Source: Schizochytrium sp. TIO01 | Lineage: Eukaryota > Sar > Bigyra > Thraustochytrida > Thraustochytriidae | Length of the DNA: 64,000 nt | Direction of reading: 5' to 3' | Assembly: GCA_004764695.1 (NCBI GenBank) | Contig: SMSO01000032.1 | Coordinates: forward strand, 4,773,483-4,837,482 | Part shown: piece by piece, positions 13,351 to 23,622 of the stretch | Layout of the letters: the number at the start of each line of letters is the position of its first letter | How positions within the stretch are numbered: position 1 is the first letter of the stretch | Program-made: the position numbers and the translations under genes | The notes under the pieces: model-generated | Told to the model about the DNA's origin: nothing | Seen by the model: the letters and a program-made list of their open reading frames with translations, nothing else | Database searches by the model: none

Positions 13351-13436
13351 GCAGTAGCAGCAGCAGCAGAAAGCAATTTCAGCAATATCAGCAATACCAG
13401 CAATACCAGCAAAAACAGCAAAAACAACAATAGCAA
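13351..13436. repeat. degenerate CAG/CAA trinucleotide tract
   Basis: A run of CAGCAG, AGCAAT, ACCAGC and CAACAA units that drifts from CAG to CAA repeats. It lies about 130 bp downstream of the PP1 stop codon, probably in its 3' UTR. Confidence 0.7.
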
Positions 13437-13565
13437 CAACAGAAGCTTAAAGAATAGATTCATCAAAAAAGCAAAGGAAGTGATTGGTTTAAAAAAAAAA
13501 AGAAAGGTAACGATTTGAGTTTAGCAACGAGTTGAAAGTGGTTGTGAGCGGCATACAGAACATGG

Positions 13566-14564
13566 TCACTTCTTGTTCTTTGGGTTGCGCGGTGGCGTGG
13601 CAGGGCGGGCCCCACCGGCGCCGCCAGCGGCCCCGGCGTTGCCTCCGTATGTGTAACGAGTGCGTTTCTCTGCTGGCTTGAGGATCTGAAAGGAGCACAT
13701 GAGCGTGTCATCGACGCTCATCATGGCGCCTGCGTTGTCAAACTCGCCACAATAGTTCGGGGCACTGAAGAGCGTGACGAGGGAGCGCTTGGCGAAGAAC
13801 TCGTATCCGTCCTCCACCACCTGGTGGGCTCTGCAGACGAGGTCGAGGTCGTGTTTCTTGAGGAAAATCTGCACCACGTCAGGGCCAAAGGTGAAAGAAA
13901 CACCTCGGTCGTTCTCACCCCATCCCAGGAGGTCCTTGTCGGGGTCAGCCCACAAGAGATCACAAACGAGGCCTGTGTCTGGTACATCCGTGGGCCTCAT
14001 TACACGCTTAATCTGGTCCATAGTGTGCAAGTCAGGCGAAAGACCGCCGTGCATGCAGAAGATCTTCTCATCAATGATGGCTGCGATGGGAAGGCAGTTG
14101 AAGGCGTCGGTGAAAGTCTTCCAGAGCTTGATGTTGTATCTGCGCTTGCACTCGTCGTAGAATCCGTAGATACGGTTGATAGAGGCGCTCTCGTGGTTAC
14201 CGCGCAGGATGAAGAAGTTTTCAGGGAACTTGATCTTGTACGCCAGCAGCAAGCAGATGGTCTCGAGGCTCTGCTTACCGCGGTCCACGTAATCACCCAA
14301 GAAGAGGTAGTTGGCCTCAGGCGGGAAGCCACCGTACTCAAAGAGGCGCAGAAGGTCATAGTACTGTCCATGGATATCACCACAGATTTTGATGGGCGCC
14401 TCTAGCTCGAGCAGGATGGGCTGGCTCATGAAGATCTCGCGGGCGTGCACGCACAAGTTCCTGATCTCCATCTCTGTGAGGGCCACATGCTTTCCGGGCC
14501 GTGCTCCTCGCACCTCGAGGAGCTTGTCAATGATCTCATTTACGTTGAAGGTGTTGCTGGCCAT
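13566..14564 (-). CDS. PPP1C: serine/threonine protein phosphatase PP1 catalytic subunit
   Basis: This is the PP1 catalytic subunit, which dephosphorylates Ser/Thr on many targets through regulatory partners. All metallophosphatase motifs are present: GDIHG (about residue 63), GDYVDRG (about 92), RGNHE (about 122) and HGGLSP, together with [18 protein letters not shown] near the C terminus. The tail ends [11 protein letters not shown], which keeps the conserved TPPR site that CDKs phosphorylate in PP1. A Gly/Ala-rich insert (GGNAGAAGGAGGA) sits just before it. The length of 332 aa is normal. It starts at an ATG and is a single exon. Confidence 0.98.
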   Translation of the reverse strand: MASNTFNVNEIIDKLLEVRGARPGKHVALTEMEIRNLCVHAREIFMSQPILLELEAPIKICGDIHGQYYDLLRLFEYGGFPPEANYLFLGDYVDRGKQSLETICLLLAYKIKFPENFFILRGNHESASINRIYGFYDECKRRYNIKLWKTFTDAFNCLPIAAIIDEKIFCMHGGLSPDLHTMDQIKRVMRPTDVPDTGLVCDLLWADPDKDLLGWGENDRGVSFTFGPDVVQIFLKKHDLDLVCRAHQVVEDGYEFFAKRSLVTLFSAPNYCGEFDNAGAMMSVDDTLMCSFQILKPAEKRTRYTYGGNAGAAGGAGGARPATPPRNPKNKK

Positions 14565-15230
14565 GGTGCCGCTGAGATGGATAGATGTATGTGTGAGTGA
14601 AACGTTTACGCGCCGACCACCAAACGAGCTTCAGCTAGCAATACAGAGTGCAAACAACGCACGCGGTCGTTCGCAAGTCCCTTGGTTTTCCTTCGAGCGA
14701 GCGATCGCCTTCGATGCGCGCGCCTGCTTGTGTGCCTCTCGTCCTACTTCTTCTACTACGGACGAAAGAAAACAGCAGAACTTCGGGGCACCGCCGTTAC
14801 AGCAAGGCCGCGATGGACGTGAGGGCTAGCAGCCACAAGGGCAGAGCCTCCGAAGTAGCGAGGAGAATGAACGGCTAGAGAGCGAAAAACGTCGCTCGCT
14901 GCTCCCCGCAAACAGGAGAGGAGGCACGCAGCTACGAGACGACTAGAGGAGCCCGAAGAAAGAAATGCGCTGGTTGCTTGCTTTTCCTAGCTAGCTGGTG
15001 TGAGGGATCCACCGGAAAGGCCGAGAGACCGGGAGAACGAGCGAGCCCCTTCCTCCGCGGAATAGAGCTTACTTTCCTGAGCACGAGCCTGCCGTCCCCG
15101 CCGACCCGCGTAGCTTCCTTGCCGTCGCGACGGGTTGAGAGCGAGAGGCCTTCGACTGGCGAAGAAGGTATGTACGTAATATTTATGTACCTCTCTAACT
15201 AAGTTTGTATGTGCGTCTTATACAATAGAA
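14565..15230. other. GC-rich 5' flank of PP1
   Basis: GC-rich block upstream of PP1, presumably its promoter and leader. On the plus strand a GTATGT donor-like site occurs near 15168, right before the first microsatellites. No exon could be confirmed. Confidence 0.35.
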
Positions 15231-15280
15231 ACATACATATACATACATTCATATATACATATACATCTACAAATATATAT

Positions 15281-15313
<33 letters not shown>

Positions 15314-15323
15314 TATATATATG
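15231..15323. repeat. (ACAT)n/(AT)n microsatellite
   Basis: Imperfect ACAT tetranucleotides grading into a pure AT run. Confidence 0.9.
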
Positions 15324-15393
15324 TGTCTCTCGACGAGTCTCTATTTCTATATTCCTTTATTTATTTTTCTTTCTTTCTCACTTTCCGAAAGTT

Positions 15394-15433
15394 AATGAAT
15401 GAATGAATGAATGAATGAATGAATGAATGAATG
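15394..15433. repeat. (TGAA)n microsatellite
   Basis: About ten uninterrupted copies of TGAA. Confidence 0.95.
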
Positions 15434-15556
15434 ACTGCGCGAATAACCATTTTTCTTTTCTTCTTTTTACAAAGAAAAGAGACCAATTCAATTCAATGAA
15501 GAGAAGAGAACAGAACAGAGCAATTGGGAAAAAGAATCGAATAAAACAAAGCCCAA

Positions 15557-15631
15557 CAAACAAACAAACAAACAAACAAACAAACAAACAAACAAACAAG
15601 GAAAGGAAGGAAGGAAGGCAGGCAGGCAGGC
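15557..15631. repeat. (CAAA)n followed by (GGAA)n/(GGCA)n
   Basis: About eleven CAAA units to 15599, then directly a GGAA run that changes to GGCA by single-base drift. Confidence 0.9.
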
Positions 15632-15786
15632 GCCACGAGCCGATCAGCCGTCGCTCGAGTGCGCGCTGCTTCCTGCGCGGGCGGGCGGGCCTCCCTTCTG
15701 CCTCTGTCCCTGCGTCTCCCTCCTCCCTGCTCTGCTCTGCTCGTCTTCTCTCAAGAAAGCCCTTTCTTTCAATCCCTTTTCTAAGT

Positions 15787-15829
15787 TCATTCATTCACTC
15801 ATTCATTCACTCATTCACTCATTCATTCC
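15787..15829. repeat. (CATT)n/(CACT)n mixed microsatellite
   Basis: Alternating ATTC and ACTC units, the reverse-complement class of the TGAA repeats nearby. Confidence 0.85.
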
Positions 15830-16241
15830 ATCGTTGTCATTTCATGGCGCATTGGATTGAATAAAATTTTGAAAGCAAGTTTCAAACTTTATTCTTTCTT
15901 TGCCAAGAAAAGAACGCAAAGCATTACACGAAAAACTTTCAAGTTTCAAATCGACCGCTTCGTACCCACTCCTAGCCGGTACGCTAGCTGCCAGCCTAGC
16001 CGTCTAGCTAACCAATAATTCTATCCCTCAGCTTAGGGCGCCTCATCCCATACAGCATAAAGACCTAAATACGTATATGAATACATAAATGATGATGCAG
16101 AAATAAATCATGTTATATAGTACGTACAGACTCCTTCAGACGTCCCATTCATTACTGTGAGCGAATTATTCAATGAGTCCATCCATGAATGAGTAAATGA
16201 TTGAACGAGTAAATGAATGTAATGAGTAAATGATTGAATGA

Positions 16242-16341
16242 TTGAATGATTGAATGAATGAATGAATGAATGAATGAATGAATGAATGAATGAATGAATG
16301 AATGAATGAATGAATGAATGAATGAATGAATGAATGAATGA
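16242..16341. repeat. (TGAA)n microsatellite, about 100 bp
   Basis: The longest perfect tetranucleotide run here, preceded by diverged TGATTGAA and TGAGTAAA units. Because the unit has no stop in some frames it creates artificial long reading frames on both strands. Confidence 0.95.
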
Positions 16342-16564
16342 GTAAATGTAGAGCGTCCGTCAGCTTGGCCTTCGCTCTCTCCGCTGGTTCCTGCCTTCTC
16401 GTGAGCCTGTCTCGACAGGTACATAGGCGACTCTCTCTCCTCTCGATCCCATTGGCGCCTTCCTGCGGCTGCTGCGTCTCGTTCGCAGCGGCTTTAGGCT
16501 GATTTCGAGGGCGCGGCACTTGCTCTGTTCTTGGCGGCGCCCGTGTTTCCGAATTTCTTCTTAA

Positions 16565-16584
16565 CTCTCTCTCTCTCTCTCTCT
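16565..16584. repeat. (CT)n dinucleotide
   Basis: About ten CT units. Confidence 0.85.
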
Positions 16585-16893
16585 TATTCATGCATATAAA
16601 TATATTTATATACTTTATTCGCGCGCGCACAGTAGGTTATAGCAGGGCCGCCTACAGTGGCGCAAACCCCTCCACTATGAAGTATTCTCTATAGCCCACT
16701 TGCGGCAGCCCACTTCCGCACCCCCACTGTCTCCTGCGCCGTTCTTTTCGATCTTGGAACACGCCCGACTAAGGGTTTCATATGGGATAGTATACGCTAG
16801 CAGTAGGGTCTGTTCTAATCCATCCCATGATGGCTCTGAGTACGTTCTGAGGATTATCATTGTTGTCGGTATGTTCTTTTGGCTTGAATAAGA

Positions 16894-16930
16894 ATTCATT
16901 CATTCATTCACTCACTCACTCACTCACTCA
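16894..16930. repeat. (ATTC)n/(ACTC)n microsatellite
   Basis: Four ATTC units pass into five ACTC units. Confidence 0.85.
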
Positions 16931-17051
16931 GTTCCTTCATCTGTGACTAATCCGCATCGACGAACTAATGTGGTTTTGCTTTGAGTTGCCTGGAAATCGA
17001 AGGGCATCGCAGCGCATTTTAGAAGCACGAAACGAATGCGTGAATAAAATG

Positions 17052-17099
<48 letters not shown>
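17052..17099. repeat. (AATC)n microsatellite
   Basis: About twelve perfect AATC units. Confidence 0.95.
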
Positions 17100-17200
17100 T
17101 GCATTGCGAATGAATCAAAATCTCTCTATACGAGAATAACTTGAATTTGAAATGGGACCTTTCTTCTGACTGACTAAGCTAAAAAACATTATAACAAACA

Positions 17201-17236
17201 CATTACATTACATTACATTACATACATTACATTACA
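17201..17236. repeat. (ACATT)n pentanucleotide
   Basis: Seven near-perfect ATTAC units. Confidence 0.85.
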
Positions 17237-17490
17237 CTACGATATACTACACCACTTACATACATACAAATGTCTATCATATACATGAATATATACATGC
17301 ATAGTACATATATAGTCCATATAGACAGACCCATCAGTAAACAGCGAATTAGTCGAATGACTAACAAAGAAGCGTCACTTCGTTGGTGCAGAGAACGCCA
17401 CGCTTCGGCTGCCGGGCCAGCCGTCGGTTGCGCGCAGCGGCGGGCCTCGACTCGCGGCCTCCCTCTCGCTGCCACGCTGCGGCGCGGCCG

Positions 17491-17536
17491 TCTGCCTGCC
17501 CGCCTGCCTGCCCGCCTGCCTGCCTGCCTTCCTGCC
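17491..17536. repeat. (CCTG)n microsatellite in a GC-rich block
   Basis: CCTG and CCCG units inside a strongly GC-rich segment of about 400 bp (17390-17830). Confidence 0.85.
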
Positions 17537-17879
17537 CACGCCTACGCGCTGACGCAGAGACTGATGCGGCGCGCGATTCCGCGGAGGGCCCCGTCGATTC
17601 TGAGTGGTTGAGTGGAGTGAATGACTGAATGAACGTATGTGTAACGTGAGAGAGCCTTCTGAGCGGCTGCTCGGGGCGGCACCGGCGCGGGCCTCGAGGC
17701 AGGCCCTGCCGCGCACGGGAGCCAGGTCGAGCAGGGGAGGGCAGGCGGCCGCTGGCCAGAGGTGGCGCCAGCGCCGCCAGCGCCGCGAGACGCCTGCGGC
17801 CTGAGGAGAACTTGTATCAGGGCCTCAGGAGCAGAAACTTTTAACGCGCAGCGGTGGACAGCAAAAAAGGGACTTGGGG

Positions 17880-17921
17880 GAAGAAAGAAAGAACGAAAGA
17901 ACGAAAGAAAGAAAGAAAAAA
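17880..17921. repeat. (GAAA)n microsatellite
   Basis: GAAA units with occasional GAAC. Confidence 0.85.
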
Positions 17922-18421
17922 GAACACGTTAGAGCAGAACAGAGGAAGGCGGGAAGTGGGATGCGGCACTGACAGAGGCACACTGAGGCACTGCGGGGGC
18001 GATTTGGAGGGTTTAGTGTGAGGATTAGCGAAGATTACTGCGGCTGAGGGGGGGTCGCCACCGGTTCGTCACTGGGGTCGGGCGAGAGGTCGAGGGGCTA
18101 GTGGGGCTGTGAGGGAGAAGCGCGGCGAGAAAAAGGGTACTTGACGCTTGTGAGGGGCTGCGAGGTTATGGTGTGGGCCATATCGACTTGTATCTGCGAA
18201 GCTGAGACAGTGTGGAGTGGAGAAAGCGCGGCGTGAGGGGCTGACGCAGGCAGGGCCAAAGGAACGGTCTGTGATGCATGCGTATACAGTCTACAGTAGC
18301 TTGTAAGCTTCTACTGTGGAGAATGCGAGTTTTCTATTTACAGCGTCCTATTTGCCTCAGTGGGCGCTGAGCCTCTACTGTAGAGCAAACCTTCCTCGTC
18401 CTTGAAGTTCTCAGCTGTCAG

Positions 18422-18450
18422 AGAAAGAAAGAAAGAAAGAAAGAGAAAGA
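18422..18450. repeat. (GAAA)n microsatellite
   Basis: A second short GAAA run, about 80 bp before the poly-T tract. Confidence 0.8.
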
Positions 18451-18525
18451 ACGAACAAGCGTCCACGAAAGAGAACACCGCCGGCGATGGAAAATTGGAA
18501 CAGACTTTTAAAAGAAGAGCATCGA

Positions 18526-18529
<4 letters not shown>

Positions 18530-18563
<34 letters not shown>
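18530..18563. repeat. poly-T tract, about 34 nt
   Basis: Uninterrupted T homopolymer followed by AT-rich sequence. The minus strand would read it as poly-A, but no retroelement body is recognisable beside it. Confidence 0.9.
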
Positions 18564-18567
<4 letters not shown>

Positions 18568-19058
18568 ATAGTTGCCTAAATTTTATAAAATTAAAATAAA
18601 TAGAGGTCGTTTTTTTTTTTTAAATATCTGTTCTTTTCTTTTTCAATTAAACATTTAAGAGTTAAAAGTTATACGATTAGAACTATGACTACTCTTCATA
18701 TAGTCCCAGGCTATGATTACTTAGTCAAAGAAACTGGCAGGCAGTGTTCTACTTGCTAGCGAACCCCTAACTGGCTGCTATTAACGAGAAAGCGCTAAGA
18801 ATTAAAAAAAAAAAAATTTAAAAAATAGATAAATCGCACACAACAAAGGAATGGAGGCCGAAACAGTGGCCAACTCTCAACATTGAGGCGCTGTTTCTTT
18901 CTCCCTTCGCTTCTCCCTTCGCTTCTGCGGCACCATCACTCGCCCACTCACCCACTCACTCAATGGCTCAATCACTCAATCACTCAACCACTCAAGGCCT
19001 GACTGACTGACTGAGTGAGTGAGTGAGAAGCGAGCAGACGAAGAGCCTGAGGGCCTTC

Positions 19059-19074
19059 CTTTCTTTCTTTCTTG

Positions 19075-19133
<59 letters not shown>

Positions 19134-19134
19134 T
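19059..19134. repeat. (TTTC)n microsatellite
   Basis: About nineteen TTTC units with one TTGC interruption near the start. Confidence 0.95.
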
Positions 19135-20018
19135 GTTTTCTTTTGTTTTTTCCCATTTGCGGCAAAAGCTCTGCAAAGACGGCGGCCCGAAGGCTCTGCA
19201 GACATATAGACACATACAAAGCATGCTTCGTATGTATGCAAGGCAATGCATGTGCGTATGGGCGTATGTGTTTATCTGCGGCCTCCATCGATCGTAAGTC
19301 AGACAGAGTTCTGCGCTTCAGGGCGCTGTGAAACGAAGGGAGGAAAGGCGGAGACCACGCGCGAGGAGGAGGCCAGCCAGTTCGCCGCCTTGCGCCGCAG
19401 AGTTTCATACGAATATAGGGGTGCACACCCCGCCCTTGACGCCACAGTCCGCACAGCGCAGAGGAGTGCGGCCCCCCTACTAATGGAACGGATGGAACGG
19501 GTGGAACAGGAGGCAGATGAGGGAAGAAGGGGCAGGGCTCACGAGAGACTGGGATATAGAACGGAATGTGCATGGAACGGAGAGAGGTTAGGGCTACTAT
19601 TTGAGGAGGTTAGGAGTAGGAAACTGCTAGGACCCGCCGCTAGTGACGTGGGAGTCTTAGCCCCGCAGTGAATGTGTATGGCGGTTACTGAAAACAAACA
19701 AACAGACAGACAGACAGACTTGGATAATAGAGAATAATAATAAGAAGAAGAGCAGATGGGTTGAGTTTATCAAAGTAAAAAAAGTAAAAAGGACAGAATA
19801 CTATGTAGACTGATAAATTCATTCGTTAATACCTGCTACTGCCAAGTGGTAGTGCCTACCTACGTACGTACTGCAGCCAATTAAACCGGACTCCGCAGGG
19901 CTATTGACTTGAATGAAGTTTTTATTGAATCAACATCATTGATTGATTATCGGAAGGAAAAGAGAAAGAAAATACTCACTGCGCTAGGAGTACCTAGGGG
20001 ACAGACTACAAAGGGAAA

Positions 20019-20285
20019 CTAATGTTCGGTCCCAGACGAGGAGGGCATAGGAGTACTAAGGTAAGTCGAAGAACCCGAAGAACCTGGTTCTCGCGTTGAT
20101 TGCATCCATCGCAACAGAGGCATGCATATGAGGAAATGCCGGAGCGGCTTTTGGTCTGCACTGGTGAAGGTTTTATGAAAGAGCTGCGCGCATGCACGAT
20201 TTACTACTTCAACGATCGTGTCGAGGCAAAGCATACACCCCCCCTCCCATTCGTGGGGCTCTTCGTCTCCGTCAAGTTCATGCAG
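20019..20285 (-). CDS. possible terminal exon of an unrecognised spliced gene
   Basis: On the minus strand an 89-codon frame runs from a CAG acceptor-like site at 20286 to a TAG stop. It has an acidic start (HELDGDEEPHEWEGG), a cysteine pair (CMLC), then an apparently helical hydrophobic segment and a Ser-rich end. The composition is protein-like, but no domain is recognised and no partner exon is proven. It may be chance. Confidence 0.25.
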   Translation of the reverse strand: MHELDGDEEPHEWEGGCMLCLDTIVEVVNRACAQLFHKTFTSADQKPLRHFLICMPLLRWMQSTREPGSSGSSTYLSTPMPSSSGTEH

Positions 20286-20343
20286 CTGTTACGCTGTAGG
20301 ATCTGGTGGTTCTATGAAGCACTTTGAGAACTTCTTTGAAGGC

Positions 20344-20345
<2 letters not shown>

Positions 20346-20379
<34 letters not shown>
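20346..20379. repeat. (AATC)n microsatellite
   Basis: About eight perfect AATC units. Confidence 0.95.
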
Positions 20380-20380
<1 letters not shown>

Positions 20381-20628
20381 TGGTTCAATGCGGAATGATC
20401 GAGTTGGCTCGAATGAGCGAGCGCGAGTACCTACCTCCCTGACATACATACCTTCCTCGCGTGCCTCCTTCCTGCGGACAAGAAGGTACCGCGGCCAGAG
20501 CTCAGAGCCCAGCGCCTAGCGCCTAGAGCCCGGCGCCACCCCGGCTGGGCCTGTCTTCGTGTCGAAGGAGCGATCGAACTCGAGGGCGGCTGCGACCCTC
20601 ACGCTGTGTATGATTCGATTCATAGCAA

Positions 20629-20650
20629 ATGTATGTATGTATGTATGTAT
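20629..20650. repeat. (GTAT)n microsatellite
   Basis: Five to six GTAT units. Confidence 0.85.
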
Positions 20651-20851
20651 GCGAATGCGATATGGATGGATGCACAAACATGATTGGACAGGACGGGACC
20701 TTGGAGAATGTAAATTTAGGCTCGTCTTTGGCGATCACGATGCAGAAGCCACGGAAAGTTGAGCGTCGATTGACGGATTTCTACACGAAACCCACAAAGC
20801 GAGAAACTAATAACTCCATGAATGAGTGAATGAAAGAAAGGGTGGATGAAT

Positions 20852-20899
20852 TTGCCAGATGGGTTGCCAGATGGGTTGCCAGATGGGTTGTCAAATGGG
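20852..20899. repeat. 12-bp tandem repeat, four copies
   Basis: TTGCCAGATGGG is present three times exactly, followed by a fourth copy with two changes (TTGTCAAATGGG). Confidence 0.9.
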
Positions 20900-20990
20900 G
20901 TGAATGAACAAGTGGCTGTGTTGATTGGAGGAGGAGGAGCAGATTACGTGCACAGCGGGTCGAGCAAAAGCAGACCAAGGATCATCATCA

Positions 20991-21521
20991 TCAGCAGGAG
21001 GAGGAGCAGGAGGAGGAGTTCCTAGAACGAGGCTCGGTCTCCGCGAGATCGCCGCTGGCCTGATTGTTGTGAAGAAATTTCACGGCATACACTGAACGAA
21101 CAGTCAACTTGGAGGGGCCCTCCTGCATTTCGCTGGTGCTACTATATTTTCCTCCTCCTCCTTTCTTCAGTTACGCCCAAGGAAAAGGAGGCAACACTCG
21201 CCAAAGGGTGCAGCAGCTGCTGCTGCCGCCGCCCTCTGCGTTTCCCAGCAACCTCTAGAGTATCCACGGAAACCCATCGTAGCGCAAACTTTCGTTTGAC
21301 TCGCACGCGCTCGCGGCTTACTCTTGCACACCTTTCATCGAAAGCTAACACACATACCGTTCTCAATTTCGTGAGCTGCGGGACCAATCTTATTGCCTCG
21401 CCAAGTGACAGCGGAGCCCGTGAGACCGAGCTGGAGGCGCTGGGCGCACATACGCTTGATCTCAGTGCAGGCAAGCGCATGCGAATGCTGCTGCAAATCC
21501 TCGTGATGGGTCTGGAGGGGG
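20991..21521 (-). CDS. possible two-exon fragment of an unrecognised gene
   Basis: Minus strand. A candidate exon runs from 21511 (after a CCCCCTCCAG acceptor with an upstream CTAAC branch-like site) or from 21521, to a GTATGT donor at 21357. A second runs from 21160 (after AAAG) to a TGA at 20991-20993. Spliced across 21161-21357 the frame stays open and gives about 107 residues. Upstream a GTGAGT donor near 21599 would make a compact intron with the first acceptor. The peptide matches no family I know. The opposite strand of the second exon is also open, so this is weak. Confidence 0.25.
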
Positions 21522-21599
21522 CTTTCATAAAGTTAGAATGAAAATGTCCAGCGAAGGTCGTCGTGCCAATCAATGCCCACTCAGCAGTCAGTCACTCAC

Positions 21600-23622
21600 T
21601 CCTATGAATAGTGCTACAGTTTAGGTTAGAAGGCATGTCTTTTGAAAAAGGCCCGGTCCGAGCAGCAGCTTGCAGAAATCCATAGGTGTCCTTTCAACCA
21701 CATCTACGGTCAGCAGCGGCAACGGGCACGACACCTGAACTGGAGATGGCACGGACTGTGGTGGGAAGACATTGTCACGGAGATGACATCATGACAGCGG
21801 TGGACGCGTGGATGTGAATACATATTTTGTTGTTGTGATTGGCAGAGATGATTGTTAGTGAACGGATATGACAGAGATTTAGTGCATCATGTCTACGATC
21901 TTTGATTGGTTCAATCAATTCTTCCCCAGAATAAATGGTTGAATGCGTGCGGCTGGAGTAAAAGTCGATTAATTGTTTGGAGACAAGAAGTCCTATTCGA
22001 CGTAGAGTTTGTGCGGAAAAGAATCGCTGTCAAAAAATGAGGTTGGGGGGGAAACATGCACATGATTGTGCCCGGTCATTGATAAACTATTATTGGATCA
22101 AATCGGCGATTCGACAGAGTAGATACCTGCGGAATTCTATCTAGCATTGGGGGGATATTCGAAAAGGGAGAATTCGTATTCCTCCAGGGCCCAATAAAGC
22201 AAATAATACGATCAGTTCAAAGAATTAAAGCCGAGCCAAAGCCTCTCTTCCACTATTTGATGGGACAAAATTTGGCCGGTTGTTTATAGGTGGTATAAAA
22301 TAATACACCACCCCAATTGAGAGCACACTACCCAACATAATATATATGAATTAGGAATCACCTAACCGCGATTTCAACATAAAGACCAGGTTTTATATTT
22401 TGATGCACAGAACAATAACAAGGTTCTCCTTGAAAAATAAATGAAGTCTTATCTGGACAATTTGTGAGAGTCATATTCTCTTTTCTGATTAATATCCCTC
22501 GTAATTGTGCACTCTCTGTGATAACATAAGCTGCGCTTTTTAGCATATCTCAAGCAATAAATTCCACGTTATTACTGTTATTCGTTGTGTTATCTTTTAT
22601 ACGCCGCGTACTCTCTAGAGTACCACCGAAGCAATATGCTTCTAGTGACAAAAGGAGGAATAAAACGTTCCGTCTTTTGTAAATAGCGGATCATTTTTTA
22701 TTCTCATCCTTTCTTTCTCTCGTTCTGTTTTTTTTTTTTTTTTTTTATATAACCAATTTATAACCGCTTTTTTTTTCGTTGAAATAACAAAAAACAAAGG
22801 ACAAAAAATGCACGGTTCTATCAGGTGTATGTATGTATGTATATATGTATGTATATGTATGTATGTATACATACTACTTTGCCAATAGGAGTCTTGGCGT
22901 GGGGAATTGAAATCCTCAAACAGAAGCTCCAACTTGATGCTCAATGATTTCTGGCTCAATAGCAATACCTCACCCAAGCAAGTTTCTCCTTTCTCTTCAC
23001 CGCTAAACCGATCAGAGTCAGTGCTGACACAGAAACTCCTAATGACAAGATTGTAGTCAACTTTCCCGCAGGAGAAGCTACGGAAAGAACTGCCACAAGG
23101 CCCTGTATACCTTCTGATGCTTTCAGTTCGAAGTGCGCAAAAATGAACTATGTAGGAAAGATGCGAAAGTATCAGATCCTGTTTCTACAAGCTCCTACAA
23201 ACTTCCTGCCATGATCATCGCAATAGAACAAACTCTGCGTTAACATTGTCTATCCTAGCCTCGACCTGCAACAACTATGCAAATTTGCGTAATTATGCGC
23301 TCTCCTGACAACGGCGGTCGATTATAAAGTTCATGAGACGGTTAGAACTCCAATGAGACTGGCATTGGTACAATAATAGAAAGCACTCACCCACTCACTA
23401 GAAGCAACTAGCAGCAGCACACTTATCGTCCGAATTACACAGGTCATAGGAATCAATACAAATCGCCAACACAGCACAAGCGGCTCGCTAGCAAGATAGC
23501 TGCGAAGCAGTATACTTAGCTGTGTCAGCACGACTCTGTATGCCACGGCTGTAGCCTGTCGCTGTGCAAGCGGAGAAAGAGCTGCTGTGCGGAAGTTTTC
23601 AAGCCTCGCCTCCAAAAACACA
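21600..23622. other. spacer before the oxidoreductase gene
   Basis: About 2 kb without a supported gene. It includes poly-T near 22729-22746 and a (GTAT)n run at 22827-22874. The end is the promoter region of the Gfo/Idh gene. Confidence 0.45.
22827..22874. repeat. (GTAT)n microsatellite
   Basis: Imperfect GTAT run interrupted by ATAT. Confidence 0.85.

Larger units (their letters stand above)
15231..20018. other. gene-poor microsatellite island I
   Basis: Apart from the listed repeats this stretch shows GC-rich blocks (about 15630-15770, 16350-16550, 17390-17830, 17930-18260, 19150-19680) separated by AT-rich repeats. The longest non-repeat frame is plus-strand 19246-19671; it is Arg/Glu-rich, matches nothing I know, and is open on the opposite strand too. 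I find no gene I can support. Confidence 0.5.

Noticed and set aside
13824-14405. 193-codon plus-strand frame inside PP1
   Set aside because: Antisense to the PP1 catalytic core; its openness follows from PP1 codon use.
18530-18563. Poly-T as the tail of a retrotransposon
   Set aside because: No reverse transcriptase, endonuclease or target-site duplication is visible next to it.
15378-19573. Long frames encoding HSFI, NKQT, KKER or FLSF repeats
   Set aside because: They are translations of tetranucleotide microsatellites, which have a 12-nt period without stops; no independent coding signal.
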